NCBI RefSeq assembly: GCF_014905175.1
Contig: NC_057790.1
Location: forward strand, 26,686,469-26,750,468
Length of the DNA stretch: 64,000 nt
Direction of reading: 5' to 3'
Origin: Aphidius gifuensis
Taxonomy: Eukaryota; Arthropoda; Insecta; Hymenoptera; Braconidae
Numbering within the stretch: the first letter of the stretch is position 1; each line of letters begins with the position of its first letter. Below the pieces are notes generated by a model, which had not been told where the DNA came from, searched no databases, and worked only from the letters and a program-made list of their open reading frames with translations. Both the position numbers and the translations under genes were made by a program. This document shows positions 63,421 through 64,000 of this stretch, piece after piece.

Positions 63421-64000
63421 CTAAAAATTAATTTATTATTATAAACTCAATTATGATTATAGTTAAATAATAAAATAAATTATACTTTTTTCTGGCTAAG
63501 ATATTCCATTCCTTTGGCAACTTGTAATGACCATGAGAACAAATCTTGTGTACAAATTGCTTTTAAATTTGAGTTCTTGTCATAATCACCTTGACAATTT
63601 GATCTCAAATTTGGCTGTGCCAAGTTGTTGTTGTTGAGTGCAATACCGTCAGATAATTCAATCGATTCTCGATCATTTGATGAATCTAAACTGAGACTCT
63701 TACGAGAAAATGACGGCGTTGAATAATTAATTCTAAAATAAATTTTAAAAAATTAATAAATAATCCATTAAACATTGATTTTATATTTTTCAAATTAAAT
63801 ATATTTTTCAATGACTTACTTATTGTTATTGTTTTTGATTTCGGATTTAATTGAATTTTCAGATCCAATAGAAATAATATTAATTTTACCAGTCAATGGA
63901 TCAATTTGATTAATAAATTTTGGCCTCTGTTCAATCAAATAATCATGTAAATTACCAAAAGGACAATATTCAACAATAACGAGTAATCCATGTTTGTCCA
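62794..64000 (-). CDS. Pvr: PDGF/VEGF-receptor-like receptor tyrosine kinase (probable Pvr), 3' part
   Basis: Three coding exons read on the minus strand, the first running off the window edge. Together they encode the kinase hinge (LLVIVEYCPFGNL), a long Ser/Asn-rich kinase insert, the catalytic loop HGDLAARN, DFG, the activation segment ending PVKWMA, DVWSFGIVLWE, and the C-lobe with GYRMEKP and CW...RPTF. The split kinase domain with an insert is typical of class III/V receptors (PDGFR/VEGFR). The single insect member of that group is Pvr, and I recall HGD instead of HRD as one of its features, though I could not check this. The tail ends SSYVPMN, giving a YxxM motif (PI3-kinase p85 binding consensus). 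Extracellular Ig domains, the membrane segment and the kinase N-lobe must lie beyond 64000. FGFR or another RTK is the alternative. Confidence 0.85.
63486..63732 (-). CDS. Pvr: Pvr-like kinase-insert exon
   Basis: Acceptor TTATTTTAG and donor GTATAA on the minus strand. It encodes a Ser/Asn-rich insert (INYSTPSFSRKSLSLDSS and onward), then the conserved helix LFSWSLQVAKGMEYLSQKK that leads into the catalytic loop. Its phase fits both neighbouring exons. Confidence 0.93.
63820..64000 (-). CDS. Pvr: Pvr-like exon with kinase hinge (partial, cut by window end)
   Basis: Ends at a GTAAGT donor (minus strand, 63814-63819). It encodes DKHGLLVIVEYCPFGNLHDY, the end of the N-lobe and the hinge, then the beginning of the kinase insert. 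It continues beyond the window. Confidence 0.92.

Noticed and set aside
1..64000. CRISPR array, bacterial operon or integrated virus
   Set aside because: No regularly spaced short repeats, no dense intronless coding and no viral gene set; the coding regions are spliced animal genes.

Overview
The window is a strongly AT-rich stretch of animal nuclear DNA. It has split genes with GT-AG introns, long poly-A/T tracts, dispersed repeats and an arthropod-type 5S rRNA gene. Two protein-coding genes can be read, and both fit an insect: an ADAMTS-like (ADAMTSL) secreted matrix protein, and a PDGF/VEGF-receptor-like tyrosine kinase with an HGD catalytic loop. A hymenopteran such as a parasitoid wasp is my guess from base composition and protein flavour; the sequence alone does not prove it.

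Layout. Positions 1 to about 18000 hold no gene I can support. They contain AT-rich DNA and mobile-element remnants: E repeats, a tRNA-like SINE fused to a hairpin and a piece of 5S rRNA, a foldback element, a hAT-like MITE with a clear 8-bp target duplication, a broken 5S unit, a ~185-bp tandem array, and repeats A and B.

From 18007 to 60785 (+) runs the ADAMTSL gene. I reconstructed 25 coding exons whose reading frame stays open through every junction, giving about 1,642 residues. The order is signal peptide, TSR1, ADAMTS cysteine-rich domain, TSR2 to TSR8, one Ig domain, a ~500-residue low-complexity linker, TSR9 to TSR11 and a C-terminal PLAC domain. No spacer domain was found between the cysteine-rich domain and TSR2. 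Introns 2 and 4 (10.8 and 13.4 kb) are filled with repeats. The intron at 56901-57872 carries a complete 5S rRNA gene on the same strand.

From 62794 to the window edge (-) are the last three coding exons of the receptor tyrosine kinase (probable Pvr), covering the hinge, kinase insert, catalytic and activation loops, and C-terminal tail. The two genes converge, with about 2 kb between their stop codons.

I see no defence system, operon, CRISPR array or viral genome. The most notable non-coding observations are the nested transposons, the 5S-derived pieces, the near-identical 790-bp copy of the ADAMTSL 3' flank inside intron 4, a pair of ~1.55-kb unknown elements sharing a degraded minus-strand coding remnant, and the A/B repeats that look circularly permuted.
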